64,000 nt of DNA from Monosiga brevicollis MX1 (Eukaryota > Opisthokonta > Choanoflagellata > Craspedida > Salpingoecidae), in NCBI RefSeq assembly GCF_000002865.3, contig NW_001865039.1, positions 132,645 to 196,644 of the forward strand, given 5' to 3'. Position numbers and translations under genes: made by a program. The notes beneath the pieces are model-generated. The model worked only from the letters and a program-made list of their open reading frames with translations. It was not told where the DNA came from and made no database searches. This document shows, piece by piece, positions 1 through 15,749 of this stretch. Positions within the stretch are counted from its first letter, which is position 1, and each line of letters starts with the position of its first letter.

Positions 1-217
1 NNNNNNNNNNNCGAGTTGTTCCCCACCCTCCCCCTTGGGGCACGGTGGACACGAGCTGCTTGGGCTTGTGTTACGTTGGCGAGGGAAGAGGAGAAGACAG
101 GGGGTGGCCTTTCTCTGCTCCACTTTCTCTCTTCTTTCTTCAATCAGTTTTATCCGCATGTTCTTTTCATGCCTCTCTGAATGAGCTTGTCGGTGGTCTG
201 CTTGCGTGAAGAGGAAC

Positions 218-2389
218 ATGAGTCAAGCCCGCAGTCCCAGGGGTGCACAGGCGGCGCGCGCCACCGCTACAGGTGGTCATCGCCGTTCGCAATCACTCGG
301 GGCAAATCTTTTCATTAGCGACAGCGAGGTGCCGCACGCCTTTGAACGCTACCTGCACCAGCTGCGCGAAGGCTGCGGGCAAGCGGATTGCCAGAACGTG
401 GCGTTGTGCGCCACTGCACGAACACACATCAATCCCAACTTGGCGTACAATGAAGTTACAGCAACCGCCCTCGCGATGGAGCTGGCCCAGCGTCCCCGGT
501 CTGTGCATGGAGAGCTTGTCTTCTATGATTGCACTTGCATTTCGTGTCCATCTCTCACCTCTCACCTCGCCATGATTTTTTTTTGTGTTCTGCACAAGGT
601 CCTTCTTCTGCCCGGGCTCGCAACCGCCCCGAGCCGGTGTTCACGAACATGGTCGGCACGCGGTATCAGAAAGCGAGGATGATGCTAGTCTCTTTCAACG
701 CGGCCTGGCAGCTGTTGGCTTAACCCCCATGTACAACCTCGCCGCTCGAGTATTAAGCAACACGACAGACAGCAGCGACCGTGCTGGACCTGCACACGTT
801 TTGGCCACCGCACTTGCGCATGCGTTGGAACAGAGTACCTCGCCTACCAGCCTCTTCCCACTGCTAGACAACGTGGACGAAGCCGGAAAATGGGCTGCTC
901 ACGCGCGTCGGCGTAACCTGCTTGACTTTTTGGACCTTGGACTCCATGGCCCCATGGCCAGCCCAGATCTCGCTTTTTATTGCCTCTGCCTTGCCCTCGA
1001 GGTCTGTCTCTTTGCGCCTTTTGCACCAAAACTTTACCAGCCACTACACCCCTCTCTTGCCCTCTTGATCCACCACAGTGATCCCATGGCTTTCCACTCA
1101 TTTCTTCTCGGGCTGCTTTGTGGTCGATTGTAGGTGATTAGCTGCAAAGCACAACGCAGTGCCGGCCGCCTACTGCTGTCCGATTCGATTGCCACTGACA
1201 TTGGGTATGAATCTTAATCATGAAATCTCTTGTGCCACATAAACTATGTGAAACCGGACGGTCTGGTTGAGATCCACCCTTTGCATGGATATTTGCTGCT
1301 TGTTTTGCCGTGCCCAGCCAACTCCTACCAGCTCAATGCCACTTCGGGCGATGTGTTTGCAAATGTGCAGGGTATACTGGAACATGGTTCAAGCACAATT
1401 GTCGCCCCACGTCTTTAAGGCGCGCATGGCAGCATGGGTGGCGGCGCAATCGGTCCGTAAATTTTTTGCCTCTCGTGTCTCGTATCTGCTGTCTTGATTG
1501 CACAACCAGCCACGGCCTATCAAGTCTATAAATTGGCCTGGCCTCGATTTTTTTCCTTCGGTTTTGTACGATTCCGTCACACGGCTCTCATTCACCGCAT
1601 GACCACATTTGGGGTTCTCAGGCCCCGGCACTAGAGGCCTTGACGTTTGCGATCCGCGTAACCGTTAATCGCCAAACCACCCACACCCTGGCGGCTGAAG
1701 TGGATGCGCTCTTACAGTTGGGACAGCACATTCGCAACCAGGTGAGCGGGCTGTTCCTCTTCCGAACATATAACTTTCTGTCCCACATCGGCCCATGCAA
1801 ATCTCATCGAGCCTGAATGTTGTTGGTGGATGGTTCAACAACAGGTGCCCGCAGCCAACCTGGTGTGCGAGGCTTTTGCCCGACGCATCAACATCAAAGA
1901 AGCCTTTTATGAATACATTGCCATCATCAAACGCGACCAGCACACCTACCTCATTCCCTTTCGGTGCGTTCAAAATTGCCATGGGCCTGAGCATTTTCAA
2001 AGAGTGAAACGAGCGACTTCCCCACCGTGCCACGTGAGAGCAAGCACTTATCAGCCTCTTCCCTCGACATTTACGATAGCACGGACTTTTTACAGCACAT
2101 GTTTCATTCCAGTGCCGCAAAAGCTAAAACCAGCTATCTGGCCGTATGTTTGGTCCAACAACCCTCACCGCAATGCCAGCCTCTTGTCATGACTCGGCCT
2201 TTGCGTTGTGGCTCGTGCAGAAGTTAACAACTGCATCTGCTGATCAGCTTGGCGCCCTTCCCTCATCGTCACGCTATCTCGCTGTCTCTCAGTACCCCTT
2301 TATCTTCCCAGCCTCCATCAAACGCCAACTCCTACGTTTCCAAGCGGCCTTTGAGGTTCGCAGCCTGCAAGCCGCCGTCTCTCCTTGCA

Positions 2390-2421
<32 letters not shown>

Positions 2422-3291
2422 ATCACACGCCCTGGCGTTGGATCTCACGATGGCTCTTGACTATAGATGTCACGTGAATTTCAGAGGGCCTTTTACAACC
2501 ACGCTCTCAGCCTTGAGCTTGACCGCGTCTATCGTTGCGCTGAAAGACAGCGTGGGTACCTAAAAGTCGGCAATGACCGCTTTTTGCTACAGTGCTCATG
2601 ACAACTCATTCAAAAGTGCCGTGTGCCCTGTCTTGCCTCAAACAGGTCCCGCGCAGACGCCGCAAGAAAAAGCGTTGTCCTCACCATACCTGGTGTTGAC
2701 CGTGCGTCGCGGCCATGAGACGCAGGACGTCTTTAATTGCCTGGCACGGCATCCTCAGGTGAATCCCCTCCTTGCAGAGCAGGTTGTTCTGGGCGGCGCG
2801 GCCTTAGCGCAACTCCGGGGCGCTCAAAGGCACTGCCTTCTTCTTTGGATGGTCTGTCTTTCACGTCCGCCATGCGCCGTGCGCAGATGTATCGGCGACC
2901 GCTGAAGGTCCGCTACATTAGCTCGGGAGAACAAGGGTTGGACCTTGGTACGGTGCCTCGGCCGTTCTGGCTATCACTTGATCTTGCTCACGTCCAAGAA
3001 CATCGCTGGTTTTCACGACAATGAGTCTTCTTCTTTTTTTTTTTTTTTTGGTTTTTTTTTTTTTTTGTTTTGCTCTTCATACCCTCAATCTGCCTTCGTC
3101 ATGCCGTGTTCACTTGGTGCGTTCACTCAGGTGGCTTGCAGAAGGAACTCCTAAAACAGGTGTGGGAGGATGTCAGCAACCCCGAACATGGCCTTTTTAT
3201 TATGCACGATGATAGTCGCTTCCTGTGGTTTCAAAGTATGATGCGCCTGGTGGCATGTTGGGCTCAGCATCAAACGAGAGTATCACTCATG

Positions 3292-3352
<61 letters not shown>

Positions 3353-4963
3353 GGGGCATGTGTACAGCGAGCCTGCCAACAGTACCGGCACGCCATTTTG
3401 AGCTATGTGGCATCTTGCTGGGCCTGGCCCTTTTCAACGGCATTATGTTAAATCTACATTTTCCGGTATCGTGCCCCCGTCTCTACTCGATGCCCCTCTT
3501 GCTTTTGTAGCTTTCAAAAATGTCGTGTGAATTTGGCTCATCTTCCGTTGAACAGGCCGTCTTCTTCTCCCTCCTCCTTGGTCATGAAACGGGCCTCGAG
3601 GACTTTGCCTCGCTGTTCCCGGTGCAAGCCCAGAGCCTGCAGATGGTATGCTGGCGCCGAAGGTTCCCGGGCGCTGATCGAACCTTTCTCACGCCCGGCT
3701 GCTTGTACCCCTGTTCATGACATGCAGCTGTTGGATTATGATGGGGATGTCAGTGAATGGACACAAACCTTTAGCATTATGCGAAAGTGAGGCATTGGCG
3801 CTTTGAGAGTGTATTGATACGCCATCACCTCTCATGCTTACACCTACCACCGCCCCGCTTGCCCTACCACGAACGCCTGTCAATCCGCAGAACGCTCGAT
3901 GAGAGCTATGAGGAGGTGGACATTGTCCCAAATGGCCGAAATATCGAGGTGACTAATGCAAATCGCCAGCAGTTTGTCGACGCTATGGTGCAATACTACT
4001 TGCACGATGCCATTGAGCACGTGAGTCAAATGCATTCAACGGCATTCATAAACCCCTGTCCATCCCATACAATGGCAATGGACGGTCAATTAACTGCTCC
4101 TGTGAACGTGTTAGTGTCTCGAACCCTTTCGTCGTGGCTTTTTGGGCGTGTGCGGCTGCCCGATGCTTTATGTGCTCACTGCGGCCGAGCTGGAGTCCCT
4201 TTTGGTGGGCGCACGAACTTGGAACATTGCCGATTTGCGAGCCGGTGCTACCTACGAAGATCAATACACAGGTGCGCGTTTTCACTGTGGACACACATGC
4301 ATCCAGTGTCCAAATGACCCCGCATTTCGGAGCGCGCCAGGGCCTCACATGGCTGCTGTACGCTTTGTGCCGACAGAGAATCACCCGACTATCGTGGACT
4401 TCTGGGAAGTGATCTTTGGCATGACCCAAGAGGAACAGCGCCAGTTTGTGGAGTTTGTTACTGGTGCGATTGTTTTTTGTTGCTTTTATTGCTGCCTTTT
4501 CTTCTTGATCAGAGTGTTTGCCTCATGGCAGCCGCATGACCAACGTGATGACTGCCACAGGCTCAGATCGAGAGCCAGTGGGTGGCTTGGGATCTTTGCG
4601 CCTCTGTGTCCAGCGCAACGGACCTGACTCAGATCGGTGAGTGTGACACCATGCTTGGCAGAGGTTGTGCGGGCGGTGCACCTGCCTATGGCCTAACCTA
4701 CAATTATGTTTGGTCCTGGGATAGACTGCCCACATCGCTGACCTGCTTTAATCGGCTTTTGCTCCCTGAGTATGACAACATTGACAAACTTCGCAGTCGG
4801 TATGGCACCTCACCAAGCTCCATCCTGCTTGACGTGTTTAATGAGATGACATGCAGCCTGATGCGCCTGGTTTGCCCACCATTGCATTTGCCCACCATTG
4901 CATTTGCATCCGTGCAGACTCTTGACGGCGATTCAACACTCCAAGGGTTTTGGGCTAGTGTAG
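218..4963 (+). CDS. UBE3A-like: UBE3A-like HECT E3 ubiquitin ligase with AZUL zinc finger
   Basis: This is a multi-exon E3 ubiquitin ligase. Exon 1 (218-498) carries an AZUL zinc finger with the cysteine pattern CGQADCQNVALC, the hallmark of UBE3A/E6AP. Exon 2 is 599-1001 and exon 3 starts near 1134; exons between 1140 and 2250 are only loosely placed. The HECT domain runs from about 2270 (QYPFIFPASIKRQLL) through VRRGHETQDVF, KVRYISSGEQGLDLG joined to GLQKELLKQVW across the intron 2948-3129, FELCGILLGLALFNGIMLNL, and VDFWEVIFGMTQEEQRQFV. It ends with the active-site segment LPTSLTCFNRLLLPEY, where the catalytic Cys is codon 4744-4746. The last intron (4800-4917) joins KLRSR to LLTAIQHSKGFGLV and the stop at 4961-4963, matching the family's C-terminal tail. 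The start at 218 is the first ATG before the AZUL motif. The HECT core looks intact. By family knowledge it transfers ubiquitin from E2 to substrate through a Cys thioester. Confidence 0.88.
3296..3350 (+). repeat. Poly-T tract in a UBE3A-like intron
   Basis: An uninterrupted run of about 55 T lies in an intron of the HECT gene. A poly-A run at about 2391-2420 and T-rich stretches at 3032-3066 lie in other introns of the same gene. Confidence 0.9.
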
Positions 4964-5381
4964 GGGCTCTCGATGCTTTTTGCTTGTGAGGCTTGAAAGG
5001 TCCAGGATGTAAGCAGTGCCCAATTGCGTGCTAGCGTGGTGCCAAAGTTGGTTTTGACTGCAGAGAATAAACTGCACAAGATAGCAATTGACGTAGAGAT
5101 CATCAAGCGCACAACGATTGAGACTTTTGGGCTGGCCGATTTGCCACTGGTGGCTTCGGCTGATTGGTTTTTTTGTTCGTTTGTGTTTTCTTTTCGCTGC
5201 ATTTCACGCATGGGAGCCTGGTTGCACGTTCGCAAGGCTCCACTTCAAGCTCAGTAGCTTATTGGAAGCGGGCAGCGCGGGCAGCCTTCTTTTCATCCGC
5301 CGCTACAAGATTTGACCGAAAACACGAGGGCACATTGAGTCGGTCCATGCAAGCAGATTTCATAACAAACGTCAAAGCCCG
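4964..5381. other. Gene-free tail-to-tail spacer
   Basis: This stretch lies between the 3' ends of the HECT ligase (+) and the SARNP-like gene (-). I see no conserved open frame in it; it should hold the two 3' untranslated regions. Confidence 0.5.
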
Positions 5382-7093
5382 TTAGAACAAAGAGGCCGAC
5401 ATACCAATCTTGTCGGCTTCAAAGCGCTTGCGGCGCTCCAGAATCTGCTCTTGCGCCTTGATTTGCCTGCGGCCAAAGCAAGAGTGAGCACGAGGAGAAA
5501 GCAAGCAGAATGTTGTCGCTGTGGGACAGGGAACGCCGAAAAGTCTGCTTACTCAAGCAACTCGGTGTTTCCAAACTTTTCGGCGCGAGCGCGGAGAGCC
5601 TCCACCTCAGCAACCTGAACAATCCAGTGAGAGATCAGACTGATAAAAAGTTTTCAGCAAGCCCCAATGGGCAACCAATACGCACCGACAGTTTGGCCAA
5701 GTTGACCTGCCCCTTCTTGCCCTTTTTTGTTTCAGGCTACCCAACCAAACGCAAAAAGACATGAGCTGCGAGAGATGGAGGGTAAGAAAGCGTTAAATGC
5801 TCGAGGTCAGACCTGGCCATTCTTGTCAGCGGTACCAAATCGAGCCGCACGCTCAGACTTCTTGGCCTGGGTTTCTTGCTTGGTAGCCGCCTTGCCCTCG
5901 ATGCCTGGCAAAGAGAGAGAGAGAGAGAGAGAGCGAGCGAGAGAGAGCGAGCGAGAGAGAGAGAGAGAGAGAGAGAGAGGGATTGTTTCCAACAGGCGAG
6001 CAATTGCAAAATAAGTGAGAGGTGGTAGGCTTTGATAGGAGCACCGTGCCATCGCCGACAAACAACCGCAAAAAGGTAGGAGGATGACGGACCAAATCGT
6101 TCAGCGCGCTTTGCCTTTTGGTCAGCGGTAGTTGCAGTTGAGATTCCGAAGCGGGCAGCGCGGGACAGACGAGCCTGCAAAGTCGATCAAAGTGAGTGTT
6201 GCCATGTGTGAGCGCATGTGCCAGGCACAAATCTGGCCCGATGGGCCCCAAGAGACACAAGCAAAGCAGCAGGCACATACATCGGCACTCATAACATCAG
6301 GCTTGTCTTTGGCCTCGTCTGTGGAATCTGCAGAGAAGTCATGAAGACGCAAATCAGAATATCGCCTCAAATTGCGTGCTGGGCCACATGACGCCTGTAC
6401 TCGGACTGGAAGTACAACTTACCGTCCTCAGTCTTGGCAGGGGCTGCGGCGGGTGTCTTTTTGGGAGCGGGCGCGGGAGCTGCAGCATTAGCGCTCTACA
6501 AGGGACGAGGGAGAGAAGGATGAGGTAGAGTTGCTCAAGCAGCAAAGGAGAATGTGTATGGGCTCGCCACACTGTGAGGATCTGGGGGAGATAGGTTTGT
6601 AAGAAGCCTCTTGACTTACAGGTGCATCATCCTCCACACCCAGCAGCAGTTTCTACAATGGCATGCACAACAAGGACCGATCCAGAGGGTCAAGGGATGT
6701 ATGGTGGTGGTAGCTCATCGGCACTGATTGCTCTGTCCAAAGCCCGGCATAAACCAACCTCCTCCTCTTCCTGATAGTACTGCTGCAGACGCTCAACGAG
6801 CTCGTCCTTCTTGCCTACAAAGACAGCCAGCGCGAATGAGCAACACCTCCAGGGCCAGTGGGCGTCTCAGGACTGGCGACTGAGCTTTGCTTCGCAAAAG
6901 CCAAGAGAGGCAACACGTAGCAAACGATTTTGTTCAAGTGTGCATCCTGCTTTTGTCGGTCTGCCCGCGCCCTCCTTTGCGGTGATGTATCGAGCGACGC
7001 ACCCTTGTTGTCGAGGCCAGCCTGGTCAAGCTCCGCACGGAGCTCGTTGACCTTCATCTTCTTCAGCTCAGTCTCCGTCTTGATGGACGCCAT
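5382..7093 (-). CDS. SARNP-like: SAP-domain RNA/DNA-binding protein of the SARNP (Tho1/CIP29) family
   Basis: A multi-exon minus-strand gene. Exon 1 begins at 7093 with MASIKTETELKKMKVNELRA and contains the first half of a SAP domain. It splices as DNKG|KKDELVERLQQYYQEEEE into exon 2 (6814-6759), completing the SAP domain. Exon 3 (6652-6621) is acidic, KLLLGVEDDAP, and exon 4 (about 6494-6421) is an Ala/Pro/Lys linker. Downstream exons carry the repeated C-terminal motif of this family: SRAARFGIS and KAKRAERFG (about 6180-6070), SERAARFGTAD (about 5905-5810), and RARAEKFGNTELLE (about 5610-5540). The last exon ends ERRKRFEADKIGMSASLF with the stop at 5384-5382. In yeast and animals Tho1/SARNP couples transcription to mRNA export with the TREX complex, using the SAP domain and the R-A-E/A-R-F-G tail. 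The combination of both features makes the family call firm; the exact function here is inferred. Confidence 0.85.
5910..5979 (+). repeat. GA-rich microsatellite in a SARNP-like intron
   Basis: A (GA)n run with GCGA interruptions lies between two exons of the SARNP-like gene. It gives spurious Ser-Leu open frames on the minus strand. Confidence 0.85.
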
Positions 7094-7403
7094 GCTGCCG
7101 TGTATTCCCTGAGCCTGCAGTCTACTAATTGCAATCTGGTCCCTGAGGCGCTGATGGTGTACTGGCCCGTACAGTATCCGTGCGTCAGTGGAGCCAACAG
7201 ATGCGCGCCTCAACTGCCAAATCACACAGATGATAAAACTGCCCACCGAGTGAGAGAAACAACAAAAGAAATTCGATTCAACCGCGAGGTATCCTCCAAT
7301 TTTAAACTGCCGTCCTCGGAAATGTTGGCAATTTGGCAACAGCATGGGCATCCAATGGATCGGGGGTTGCGCCGTGGAAGCTCCAATGCAACAAGATCCA
7401 TCG

Positions 7404-7457
<54 letters not shown>

Positions 7458-7472
7458 CACAACACACACACA
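7404..7472 (+). repeat. CA microsatellite between two minus-strand genes
   Basis: A (CA)n tract sits between the SARNP-like start (7093) and the 3' end of the tail-fibre-like gene (7550). The rest of 7094-7549 shows nothing coding that I can support and probably holds the SARNP-like promoter. Confidence 0.85.
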
Positions 7473-7549
7473 TACAATGGGCGCGCGCCGTCAAGAGGCA
7501 CAGAGAAGAGACGACAGCGGTACACACGTCAATGATAATATTTTATTTT

Positions 7550-10927
<3,378 letters not shown>

Positions 10928-11129
10928 GTTTTGTTGAGAAAAACATGAAGAAGAAAATGAGATGAGCATATGCTGTAAGTAATAGAGTTATTGCAGTTTT
11001 TAGGTACTTTCAAGGTCATGTGGTTGTGTTTACCCTGGAGAACATGGTGTATGTTCAAGAGAAGATGTAGCTGTTCGGGATGTCTCGCGTTTGGATTCTT
11101 GTGTCAGCACCTCTGCTGATTTACTTGTG

Positions 11130-11144
11130 GTAGTTTCTCTCTCT

Positions 11145-11220
<76 letters not shown>
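11130..11220 (+). repeat. CT microsatellite immediately before the PEX3-like start codon
   Basis: A (CT)n run ends one base before the ATG at 11221. It lies in the roughly 290-bp gap between the start codons of two head-to-head genes, so it may be promoter or 5' leader sequence. Confidence 0.85.
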
Positions 11221-11223
<3 letters not shown>

Positions 11224-13106
11224 GCGCGACGGTGGCGGCGAATGGGAACTGCCGTTCCACCGGCGTCGGCCAATGCTCACCCGGCGCCAGCACCGAGCTC
11301 ATGGCTTGGTTCGGTGGTTGACTTTGTGGTGCGACGCCCCGTCACCTCGACGGCGCTGGCCGTGACCGGTGCCTCCGCAGCCGCGCTGTATTATTTTCAG
11401 GACACGCTGCGCGCACAGGTGCAGGAATGGCAGCAACGATCGGGTGTGTATGTGCTTTAATCAGGCATTATCGCGGGGAATAAAGCGACTGGTCTCAACC
11501 TGCCTCGTCCATGTGTAGTTCATCAAGTCTTGACACAGGTGCAGCAGGAAGGTCGAGGGCAGAAGAGCCGGACACACGCCATGGCCAAAGGTCTGGCCAC
11601 AAGTTTACACCCACGCCAGCCCCGCCTCTTCCTCTGGCGCCACTCTGCCTCACGCACGTCTTGCGATCTGGACTATAGTGACACGTCTACATGCAAAGCT
11701 GCACCAGGAGCTACTTGCCGCGCTCCCGTGTGAGGATTGCAAAAGCCGGTCTGTACCGCCCCCGCCCCTGCTCCCGTGCGATTCAACAGCCCTGAGAAGC
11801 GATAGGCTCTTTGCTTATACAAGCTGCATGCATGACGTGCTGCGTGCAGTTTGCAAGCGGCAGCAGCCGAGGCACGGCCAGCCCTGGCACACCAACTTTT
11901 TATCATGACATTTGCACGCCTGCTGGCTCTTGAAGCCACTGCGGCTCTCTTCAGTCTACTGGTCCATGTGCAGACGGGCTTGATGCTGGGGATTGTGGAA
12001 GCCCCCGTCGAAGATCATTCGACGGCTTCGGTTGATCTCAACCGACTCACCGAACTTCAAGACACCGTCCTGGAGCAGATGGTAGCCGGTACGGCACGCT
12101 GTCGGTACATCGTTAAACTCATTGGAACCTGCCACGGGCATCCAAAGCAAATCAGGGTTCACCTGAAATGCCGTGCCGCGCTTCTCCGAGGTAGAATTGC
12201 CACACTTTTTCGACTCGGTGCACGATGTCGTTAAAGGGGCATTACGTGACCAGGACATTCGCCAGCGACATGACCCGGCGCAATTGCGAGCCTGGCTTCG
12301 ACGCCTGCACGCCCGCTGTGCTGATATTGTGGCGCCGACGTAAGCTTCATGGGGTTTGACTCAACACTAACGACCACCTTCTGATGCATCTGCCTACCAC
12401 AACCTTACCCCTTCTTGTGCTATGTCGGGGCCATGGATAAACCTTGGCCGATGGTGCGCACAGGCTTTTGGACCGTGCTGCACGGGTGGTGGAGCAAGTG
12501 TCTGAAAATCGCCTGCTCCTGGTTGTACCAGATTGTCTACAAGCACCACCCTCACGAAAGGCTTTTGGTATGCACGTTCAAGTCCTATCGGTTGCAGAGA
12601 ATGCTTGATGTTTCAAATCGCCATGCCCAGCCACAGCTGATGATTGACCCATGCTGTCCCTTGACTGGCCGGGTAGGCACAATTTTGCGGCGCGGATGGC
12701 AGCACGTTAGCTCGACCATTTGCCATGCGTTGATTGAGCGTCCCGAGGTAAGCAGCCGCTGTAATCGCCTTGGCTCAGGGCATTGGTCTTCAGCGGGATG
12801 ATTCACGTGTACCTTGGCCGTCACCCAGATCCCTCTTTTGAGTATCATGCCTGCTGCAGCCTCTATTGCCCTCTCTCCGCAAGACAGCGCCCATGCTGTG
12901 CGGGTAAGCTTTGGTCGAGTGCAGCTTTGTCCATGACACTGTCCAATCGTTCCGTGGCACTGTGCGTGGGTATCCTGCTGTGTTGGCTCATGCCTTCAAT
13001 GCTCCAGATGGCAGCTCAGGATGAAGCCGCGCTGGCTTTGATGCAAACAGTCCGCGACAGTGTAGTCACAGCTATGGCAAGGGGCGGAGGCCTGCGAGTC
13101 GATTAA
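11221..13106 (+). CDS. PEX3-like: Probable peroxin-3 (peroxisomal membrane docking factor)
   Basis: A multi-exon gene. Exon 1 (11221 to about 11443) has an N-terminal hydrophobic segment, STALAVTGASAAALYYFQ, then a basic/helical stretch, DTLRAQVQEWQQRSG, as in PEX3, whose N-terminus anchors it in the peroxisomal membrane. Later exons encode LHAKLHQELLAALPCEDC (about 11690-11745) and MTFARLLALEATAALFSLLV (about 11905-11965), which line up with the PEX3 segment around its conserved 'LKIISFTR' helix. Then come HDVVKGALRDQDIRQRHDPA (about 12220-12290), LDRAARVVEQVSENRLLLVV (about 12470-12530) and VGTILRRGWQHVSSTICHAL. The last exon, MAAQDEAALALMQTVRDSVV, ends GGGLRVD with the stop at 13104-13106. 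PEX3 recruits PEX19 for peroxisomal membrane-protein insertion. The match is by order and hydrophobic pattern rather than strong identity, so another helical membrane protein remains possible. Confidence 0.5.
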
Positions 13107-13305
13107 ATGAAGCCGCTAGATCAGTTGTCACACCTGGAATGGATAAATTAAGCAAAGATGCACTGCCCTTTTTCAATTGTCGTGAGTGCAGTTTTTTTTA
13201 AGGCCCCGCTTCTGGCCGGCACCACCATCAAGTAAAAGTGTTTCTCAGACCCAGGACTTGAACAAAAGCAGGCAGGCAGGAGGGCAACAAGTGCAAAGGT
13301 CCACC

Positions 13306-15304
13306 TCAGGCGGGTCGGGCGGGCATGCGCGCCTCTACACGCGAAATATAGGTTAGAAGTTGTTCTTGTGGCACGTGTAGCTGAAACTTCAGCGCCGCGT
13401 ACACGGGCATCTCGTAAGGCAAAATGTCTTCCTCATCAAGGGCCCATTTGTTGTCAATGGCCTTGAAGAGCTCTTTCAAGTACTCCTTGGTTGAGGACGG
13501 TTTATAACTGGCGTCAAACTTAAAAGAGAGAACCAAACACGCCGCAGCAATTGGCTTGCGATTTTCTTTGTCCACTAGCTCTTGCAACACCAATCGATCA
13601 AAGTGGAGGTGTGTCATGGCTATTGTCGCGACGTTTAACGCGCACTGGAAAGGTAGTCGTCACAGATGGCAAGAGGCAAAAGATTGAGACTGGTAGCGCG
13701 ACCACAGGAGAAAGCCACCCCAAAACTTTTACATCACGAACCTGACTCCCGAGCTCAATGAGGTCTTGTTTGGTACGCTGAATTTTGCTGAGAGGAAGCT
13801 CGATGCTTGGAAACCTAGGGTCACAAAAGTAGAACACAATTCATGAGAATCAGAACAACTAAGAAGAGAAGTGTTCACATTGAGAAGAAGGACCATACTT
13901 CTCCTTGAATTGTGTATTCAGCTCCTTGCGAAGATCCTCGGGCTCGACATGGCAGGTGATGGACACTGAATAGGAAAGAAGGTGAAAGACTTGCTGATGC
14001 CGGCCGTGGTGCATTTCTGACGTGTCCCGCGTTCGCCGTCGATGTGTGCATAGTCAAGGGTGAGAGGAGTGTAGGGTATGCGGTGATCATGCTGCTCACG
14101 CTCGTGCATACCAGGATCGTCGAGCAAGTCTGCCATTGGGATGTCATCGACCTCATTCAGCTCGTCGCGATAAGCAAGTGTGCCCTTGTCGGTGCCATCT
14201 GCGCGTGAGGCCCGTCGTTAGGGTGCTTTTGATCCAATCACAAACGGATAAACCGCTCAGCATGAGCAAGGCCTTACCCTTGGCGGTTGGTCGAAGCGCG
14301 TGGGTAGCGGCGGTATCACGGGGGTTGTTGATATCGGTGCCGGCCTCAAGAATGAAGCGTCGCCGAGTGCGAAAGCCAACGGGACTGAGAATGGAGGAAG
14401 TGACAATGGGCCAGCCCTTGGTCGAGGAGAGATGTAACCGCGAGCCGCGTAGCGAGCCCGGAGGAAGATGCTGCAAGTCTGCGACATGCACAATCTCAGC
14501 GCGGGAGGGTTTGTTTGTGTGCCCATAGTGGTGAGAGGTTCCGTGCGTGTTGTTTGGGGCCGTGGTTGGGGAGGCTTCGACGACGTGTCGCGTATGCGCG
14601 TCATGATCACGGGTGAGGGTGATGCTGCGCAGAAAAGATTCAGCATCCCGCCACAAGCGTTGCTGGGCCAAGTAGGCGACATCCGAGCTGTGACGCTGGA
14701 TGCGATTAGTAGCGCGTGGCGCACGAGAGGTTCGGCGCTTTTGAGGCATGTGTAGTGGATCGAGAGTGTCTACCTCGGCGGCATCCGTATCTGGAGCCGT
14801 ATCTGACTCGAGCGCTTCAGGGGGGCCAGCCAAGGGGTTGTTTGATTCCAAAGGGGGTGAGTCGGGCGCTGGGAGGGGCACTGCGCTGGAATCTGTGGTT
14901 GCATGAGGCGGGTCACGCGAGTTGCGGCGAGGCAGCAATTTCTTGAGGTTAAGCCACCGGCGTTTGGTTGCGGTCAGCGGCGGTGCGTCGGCCGATGGTG
15001 GACTGGCATCTGACTCGGTATCAGCGGAGAGTGCCTCTGCTCTGCCGGCGTCGTGTGTCGAGCCTGGTCCGGATTGCAGCTTTGCCGATTCCACGAGCTC
15101 CAACTCGTTGGTGGATCCAGGGTCGTCACTGTGGTCACTGTGAGCGTGATGGTCCGCCAATGCTTTCCGCGCCGATATCTCCGCCGCGGTGCCTTCGGCG
15201 ACAGCTGTGTCTTGTTGGTTCTCGCTCAACGGCTGGTGACTGGCCTCCTGAACATCCTCAATCGCCACCATCACCACACCTGGCGCCAAATTAGACGCCG
15301 CCAT
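13306..15304 (-). CDS. CABLES-like: CABLES-like cyclin-box protein
   Basis: A multi-exon minus-strand gene. I take the start at 15304 (MAASNLAPGVVMVAIEDVQE). A long Ser/Pro/Asp-rich, probably disordered N-terminal exon follows, with the basic segment KKLLPRRNSRD and a Cables-like stretch LPPGSLRGSRLHLSST. The conserved C-terminal half reads ADLLDDPGM (about 14130), SITCHVEPEDLRKELNTQFK (about 13970-13910), FPSIELPLSKIQRTKQDLIE (about 13810), LVDKENRKPIAAACLVLSFK, and a C-terminal cyclin-fold half ending ILPYEMPVYAALKFQLHVPQ; the stop is at 13308-13306. These match in order human CABLES1/2 (LLDDPQW, KKDMNETFKEKFP, LTLSKIRSLKREM, KQNRKLCAGACVLLAAK, EFPVLVALEFALHLPE). In mammals CABLES links CDKs with Abl-family kinases and restrains the cell cycle. 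The frame stays open upstream into a VRQL repeat, so an earlier start cannot be excluded. Confidence 0.87.
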
Positions 15305-15359
15305 CCCACCGACCTCACCCAAAACCAGTTTGCCCAGCAGGCCCCTCTCTGAACCAAGA

Positions 15360-15545
15360 GCTAGACCGAGTGATGGACCAACCGATGGACCAAGAGCTAG
15401 ACCAAGTGATGGACCAAGAGCTAGACCAAGAGCTAAAAGCTGGACCAACTGACGGACCAACTGACGGACCAACTGACGGACCAACTGACGGACCAACTGA
15501 CGGACCAACTGACGGACCAACTGACGGACCAACTGACGGCTTGCC
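15360..15545. repeat. 12-bp tandem repeat upstream of CABLES
   Basis: Eight tandem copies of a 12-bp unit, GACGGACCAACT, occupy about 15449-15545. They are preceded by related GATGGACCAAGAGCTAGACC units from 15372. On the minus strand they read as repeated VRQL in the same open frame as CABLES exon 1. Confidence 0.9.
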
Positions 15546-15749
15546 GGGAGAAGCAGCCAGCCTCAAGTGACCCAGAGAACCAGGTGTATCCAGATATCAA
15601 GCTAACGTTAAAACCAATGGTAAATCAGAGAAAAAGTACAGAACATCCATTGCCTTCAAGAGAGGGGAAGTAGCCCGTTGTCAGAAAAAATATGAATGTC
15701 AGACGTTTTATTCGACCGAACGTAGGGGGCGATACCGTGCCGGGGTGGT

